Assembly (NCBI RefSeq): GCF_003967195.1
Contig: NZ_AP018725.1
Coordinates: 2,170,001 to 2,234,000, forward strand
Source of the DNA: Sulfuriflexus mobilis
Lineage (GTDB): Bacteria; Pseudomonadota; Gammaproteobacteria; AKS1
Direction: 5' to 3'
DNA length: 64,000 nucleotides
Each line of letters begins with the position of its first letter. Position 1 is the stretch's first letter. Below, in pieces: positions 63,514 to 64,000 of the stretch. Under the pieces are notes generated by a model, which was not told the origin of the DNA, searched no databases, and saw only the letters and a program-made list of their open reading frames with translations. The position numbers and the translations under genes are program-made.

Positions 63514-63920
63514 TACTGACGGCGAATGTGGTAACGATCGCCGCTGGAGGTGCTCAGGTCCACCCTCACCCGCTGCCGGCTCCAGCCATGCTGCTTGTCA
63601 TGAGCCTCGACAAAGATGATATCGGTGCCTGGCGGGATATTGATATTACTCAGACTGCGGGTAAAGGGCTGTTCATTGACATGTGGGTGATAGAGGACAC
63701 GGGTAGCGATGAGTTTGCCCGTGGCATTGACGACTCGCCAGGCATCCGCATAATGTTCCCAGCCGGTATCAGCGTGTTTAAGCGTAACCTCGGCCTGCCA
63801 TGTCGAGTCATGCTGCTGTAAATAGACATTCTGGATCTCGACCTCACCGGCCCGCACCGCAGCCGTGACCAGCAGAGCCGATATCATTGCCCACATCATC
63901 GATCGCTTACACAGCCTCAC
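63513..63920 (-). CDS. Exported protein of unknown function, partner of the protease
   Basis: A 135-residue protein, started at GTG 63920 because AGGGG lies six bases before it (a longer GTG frame begins at 63947). It has a signal peptide (MRLCKRSMMWAMISALLVTA, cut near AVRA). The mature part is a beta-sandwich-like segment: EIQNVYLQQHDSTWQAEVTL, HADTGWEHYADAWRVVNATG, RVLYHPHVNEQPFTRSL and IFVEAHDKQHGWSRQRVRVD, with several His. Its last base overlaps the first of the protease gene. No family was recognised; a periplasmic substrate or inhibitor of the protease is possible. Confidence 0.65.
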   Translation of the reverse strand: MRLCKRSMMWAMISALLVTAAVRAGEVEIQNVYLQQHDSTWQAEVTLKHADTGWEHYADAWRVVNATGKLIATRVLYHPHVNEQPFTRSLSNINIPPGTDIIFVEAHDKQHGWSRQRVRVDLSTSSGDRYHIRRQ

Positions 63921-64000
63921 GCGTTTCCCCTTTTCTGAAATTGTCACCGCACCTGACTACTCAGACCGGTATCAGAGCAGAATGTTCATCCTTGTTACAG

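Noticed and set aside
1-64000. CRISPR arrays, tRNA or rRNA genes, prophage or intact transposase
   Set aside because: No direct-repeat spacer arrays, no cloverleaf-type sequences with CCA ends and no integrase or transposase frames were recognised by eye; a tRNAscan or IS search would be the decisive test.

Overview
The window reads as a chromosomal segment of a gammaproteobacterium. This rests on gene content and order: FimV next to truA, a FimX-type c-di-GMP receptor, the EF-P beta-lysylation set (efp, epmA, epmB), YheU, prmB, parC/parE, and the run xseB-ispA-dxs-queD-folE2. An Anr/Fnr box before hemN, a rubrerythrin / CCG iron-sulfur / DUF3501 operon and a SCO1/PCuAC copper pair suggest a respiratory organism that meets low oxygen, possibly related to sulfur-oxidising Chromatiales-like groups; that placement is inference. 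I saw no rRNA, tRNA, CRISPR array, phage or intact insertion sequence.

Layout. 0-7 kb: end of an ornithine decarboxylase gene, then mostly small exported or membrane proteins of unknown role, an unusual MBL-fold protein, YheU and an RRM protein. 7-26 kb: housekeeping genes, largely on the minus strand (truA, a CbiQ/EcfT-like membrane protein, fimV, asd, leuB-leuD-leuC with a divergent LysR regulator, MFS transporter, aroC, hemN, prmB, an S24-like protein), then a complete AmmeMemoRadiSam set (radical SAM enzyme on minus, proteins B and A on plus) and pyrC. 26.6-36 kb: an accessory block that looks like a divergent Fap-type functional amyloid operon with its regulators. 37-44 kb: copper chaperones, psd, epmA-efp / epmB, a large protein with a possible PilZ-like end, and a GNAT enzyme. 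44-51 kb: FimX-like protein, DUF1015 protein, and a membrane class III cyclase coupled to a lipoprotein. 51-64 kb: parC/parE, CNP1-like protein, rubrerythrin operon, isoprenoid and pterin genes, and a retropepsin-like protease with an exported partner.

The most interesting region is 26,628-35,887 on the minus strand. A near-perfect sigma-54 -24/-12 promoter (32,635-32,650) precedes seven genes: two small exported proteins, two exported proteins carrying three copies each of a 21-residue Gly/Asn/Gln repeat, a C39-family cysteine peptidase, a third exported protein with two copies of the same repeat, and an outer-membrane beta-barrel with an N-terminal coiled coil. This order matches the Pseudomonas fap logic (FapB, FapC, FapD, FapE, FapF). 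Two of the exported proteins also share a short motif resembling the leader that C39 peptidases recognise. Immediately upstream lie a VpsR-like sigma-54 activator and a FixL/FixJ-like two-component pair, so amyloid export is probably tied to a signalling circuit; the FimX-like protein and the two cyclic-nucleotide-related genes lie about 9-15 kb away.
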